Shown here in pieces: positions 15,419 to 16,762 of a stretch of DNA of 16,762 bases. A program made the position numbers and the translations under genes. Source of the stretch: Clostridia bacterium (GTDB lineage: Bacteria > Bacillota > Clostridia > Oscillospirales > CAG-382); NCBI GenBank assembly GCA_900757905.1, contig CAAEPN010000073.1:1-16762 (forward strand), written 5' to 3'. The notes under the pieces were generated by a model, which saw only the letters and a list, made by a program, of their open reading frames with translations, searched no databases and was not told where the DNA came from. Within the stretch, counting starts at the first letter, position 1. Every line of letters starts with the position of its first letter.

Positions 15419-16486
15419 TTACGCACCCATTCCGTCTAATCTGTCGCGTAGATTGGCGCTTAACTGAGAGGACGCGCCGATAAAGGCAAGAAACGTAAAG
15501 AGAAGTCCGCCAAGTCCTATAAACATACCGGCAAGCGGCAGTATCACTGCAAGTAACGTAATGCTTCCGGCGCGGCTTTTTAATTTTGCGCATAGCAGTG
15601 TGTATAAAAAACGAAGGCCGATCCACGCAAACGGATAGGTTAAAATGGCCGAGAGATTCATAAACGTGACAAATACCGCACTGCCCGACGCGGTAAAGCT
15701 TGCGATAAGATATACAAAATAGGATACGTAAAACATGACGACGCTGACTGTCGAGAGAGAAAAACGAAAGTTACGGCCGTCCAAAAAATCTTTTTCGGCA
15801 TGGGACGCGCGAACGATCGGTTTGTATAGAAGTAAGGTCAGCGCACTGGCTATCATGGAAAAATTCACGACAAGGGTCGGCAAGGACAGCCGCACGGAAA
15901 GATTTAATGTTTCGCCTAGCGACGCGGCCTCTTCGGCAGAGACTCCGGCAAGCGAGGCTGTGCCGGAAAGTGCATTCTGGAAGAGCGTGCTGATCGCTGC
16001 GGCAAAGTTGTCGAGCGCCTTTTCGAATGCCGCAAGGCTCATCGAGCCGTAGGCGGCATTTACGCTGAAAGCGACATGTTCTGCAAGAAAGACGGTATAT
16101 ACCGCGCATAAAACGGCGAACATCACGCTTTTTTGCGCTTTTTTCACCGCGCAGGCATAGAGCACCAAGGCGACGAGTAAGACAAAAATCAGGTTAGCAA
16201 AGCCGTGAGCCGCATGGACGGTAAAACCGTCGCCGAACGCGGCGCGCGCCAAAAGACTTAACGCACACACTACCGGCGGAAGCGGTGTGAAGCGGATATC
16301 GCCGGTGGCGAGAATGATCGCATACAGCACGGAAAATGCAGCAAGTGCGAATAATCCGAGTACGTCAACAAGCGGATAGAGCGATAAATGGGTAACATAT
16401 AACAGTGCGATGCACGCAAGTAAGCAGCCGGCATACGGCGGCTTGTCCGTTTTGGGTTCAGACGGCAGATTCTGCTGGTCTTGCAA
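15419..16486 (-). CDS. yybS: DUF2232 (YybS-like) multispanning membrane protein
   Basis: The 355-residue product has a short polar N-terminus and about eight or nine hydrophobic segments, with a larger polar loop near the middle (roughly residues 150-215). Length, topology and position directly upstream of gdpP fit YybS of Bacillus, a DUF2232 protein of uncertain transport-like function; the sequence match itself is loose. The start is set at TTG 16486 because AAGGAG lies eight bases upstream. ATG codons at 16528 and 16522 have no ribosome site and sit close to the predicted transcription start. It is the first gene of the yybS-gdpP-soj cluster, read from the promoter at 16553-16581. Confidence 0.65.
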   Translation of the reverse strand: MQDQQNLPSEPKTDKPPYAGCLLACIALLYVTHLSLYPLVDVLGLFALAAFSVLYAIILATGDIRFTPLPPVVCALSLLARAAFGDGFTVHAAHGFANLIFVLLVALVLYACAVKKAQKSVMFAVLCAVYTVFLAEHVAFSVNAAYGSMSLAAFEKALDNFAAAISTLFQNALSGTASLAGVSAEEAASLGETLNLSVRLSLPTLVVNFSMIASALTLLLYKPIVRASHAEKDFLDGRNFRFSLSTVSVVMFYVSYFVYLIASFTASGSAVFVTFMNLSAILTYPFAWIGLRFLYTLLCAKLKSRAGSITLLAVILPLAGMFIGLGGLLFTFLAFIGASSQLSANLRDRLDGMGA

Positions 16487-16552
16487 ATAAGACACTCCTT
16501 CGGTTCGGATAAAATTGTGCATAACCATCCGAATTATAATATTCTATCCTAA

Positions 16553-16581
16553 ATTATAGCACATATTCCGCGTTTTTGCAA
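16553..16581 (-). promoter_or_regulatory. Promoter of the yybS-gdpP-soj cluster
   Basis: On the minus strand TTGCAA (16581-16576), a 17-base spacer, then TATAAT (16558-16553) with TGC directly before it (extended -10). The predicted start near 16546 gives a ~60-base leader to TTG 16486. A second TATAAT-like hexamer at 16538-16533 has no good -35. Confidence 0.8.
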
Positions 16582-16602
16582 GACCTTTGCAAAGTGTTGC
16601 GA
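16576..16602. promoter_or_regulatory. Three helically phased TTGCAA-type boxes
   Basis: TTGCAA at 16576-16581, TTGCAA at 16587-16592 and TTGCGA at 16597-16602 repeat at 11 and 10 bases. The first is the -35 element of the yybS promoter and the others lie just upstream. TTGCAA is its own complement, so each box is a small palindrome. Side-by-side boxes on one DNA face suggest a regulator site, though short AT/GC-balanced hexamers can recur by chance. Confidence 0.35.
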
Positions 16603-16609
16603 AAAGAAA

Positions 16610-16639
16610 AGAGGAAACCGGAGAGATTCGGTTTCCTCT
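16610..16639 (-). terminator. Intrinsic terminator of a leftward gene beyond the window
   Basis: AGAGGAAACCG (16610-16620) pairs perfectly with 16629-16639 around an 8-base loop. On the minus strand the stem is followed by TTTCTTTTCGC, a T-rich tract, while the plus side lacks one. It therefore most likely ends a minus-strand gene whose coding region lies right of 16762, and insulates the yybS promoter. Confidence 0.7.
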
Positions 16640-16663
16640 GACTGTTGCAAAAGACTATAAGGC

Positions 16664-16703
16664 ATTTCGGGCGAAGCCCGATTTCAATTAAAATCTGAAA
16701 AAT
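16664..16703. repeat. Dispersed 40-base structured repeat, copy B
   Basis: This is the second copy of the element at 7327-7366. Its GC hairpin is fully Watson-Crick (TCGGGC-GAA-GCCCGA), and its AT-rich hairpin uses TTTCA/TGAAA where copy A has TTTCG/CGAAA. It lies in 16582-16762, a stretch with no coding sequence, between the terminator at 16610 and the hairpin at 16696. Confidence 0.7.
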
Positions 16704-16730
16704 CCGGGGACATGCGCCACGGATTTTTCA
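16696..16730. terminator. Hairpin overlapping repeat copy B, terminator-like
   Basis: TGAAAAATCCG (16696-16706) pairs perfectly over 11 bp with 16720-16730 around a 13-base loop. It shares its left arm with the repeat, so it competes with that copy's AT-rich hairpin. On the minus strand it is followed by GATTTTAATTG, so it may help terminate a gene to the right. Nothing else is recognisable up to 16762. Confidence 0.5.
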
Positions 16731-16762
16731 CCGATAGATTCGCGAGTGTCGAAAAGCGGAGC

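Noticed and set aside
15370..15426. Longer gdpP reading starting at GTG 15426 and overlapping yybS
   Set aside because: The extra residues are not typical of the family and the start lacks a good ribosome site, whereas GTG 15369 has AAAGGAGG at ideal spacing.

Overview
The window looks like chromosomal DNA from a Gram-positive Clostridia-type bacterium, probably gut-associated. The pointers are a PPi-type phosphofructokinase, the c-di-AMP phosphodiesterase GdpP beside a YybS-like (DUF2232) membrane protein, a small DUF378 (YuzA-like) protein, a lipoprotein solute-binding protein, strong AGGAGG-type ribosome sites with several GTG/TTG starts, and sigma-A type promoters. The assignment rests on gene content; no rRNA or other phylogenetic marker is present. 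I see no tRNA, rRNA, CRISPR array, transposase or prophage gene.

Plus-strand left half: the 3' end of a membrane protein (possibly MreD-like) is followed by a PPi-dependent phosphofructokinase (265-1512). Next is a stand-alone solute-binding lipoprotein (1698-3656) with its own consensus promoter, a dyad just after the predicted transcription start, and a strong terminator. Then comes dnaA (3831-5264) with its own extended -10 promoter, followed after 15 bases by a YgiQ-family radical SAM protein with a TTG start (5280-7325).

Middle: a minus-strand DUF378 membrane peptide (7397-7615) lies between ygiQ and a tight trmB-nadE pair (7768-10457), i.e. tRNA m7G46 methyltransferase and glutamine-dependent NAD synthetase. 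nadE converges on a minus-strand secreted protein made of WG beta repeats plus a copper-amine-oxidase-N type stalk domain (10601-12502).

Minus-strand right part: a yybS-gdpP-soj cluster is read leftward from a good promoter at 16553-16581, and the WG-repeat gene follows it on the same strand. In Bacillus yybS-gdpP is followed by rplI and dnaC; here the third gene is a ParA/Soj ATPase and no parB is visible. dnaA also lacks its usual neighbours dnaN, recF and rpmH. So replication and segregation genes (dnaA, soj, gdpP cluster) sit within about 12 kb of each other in a non-canonical order, with no cluster of DnaA boxes in sight.

The most interesting non-coding signal is a 40-base element present twice (7327-7366 and 16664-16703), 33/40 identical without gaps. 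Most differences fall in loops or keep pairing in two predicted hairpins, including one G-C to A-T compensatory change. This points to a dispersed structured repeat. Other points of note are the dyad in the solute-binding-protein leader, three helically phased TTGCAA-type boxes at the yybS promoter, and a 15-base tandem duplication of the pfp ribosome site.
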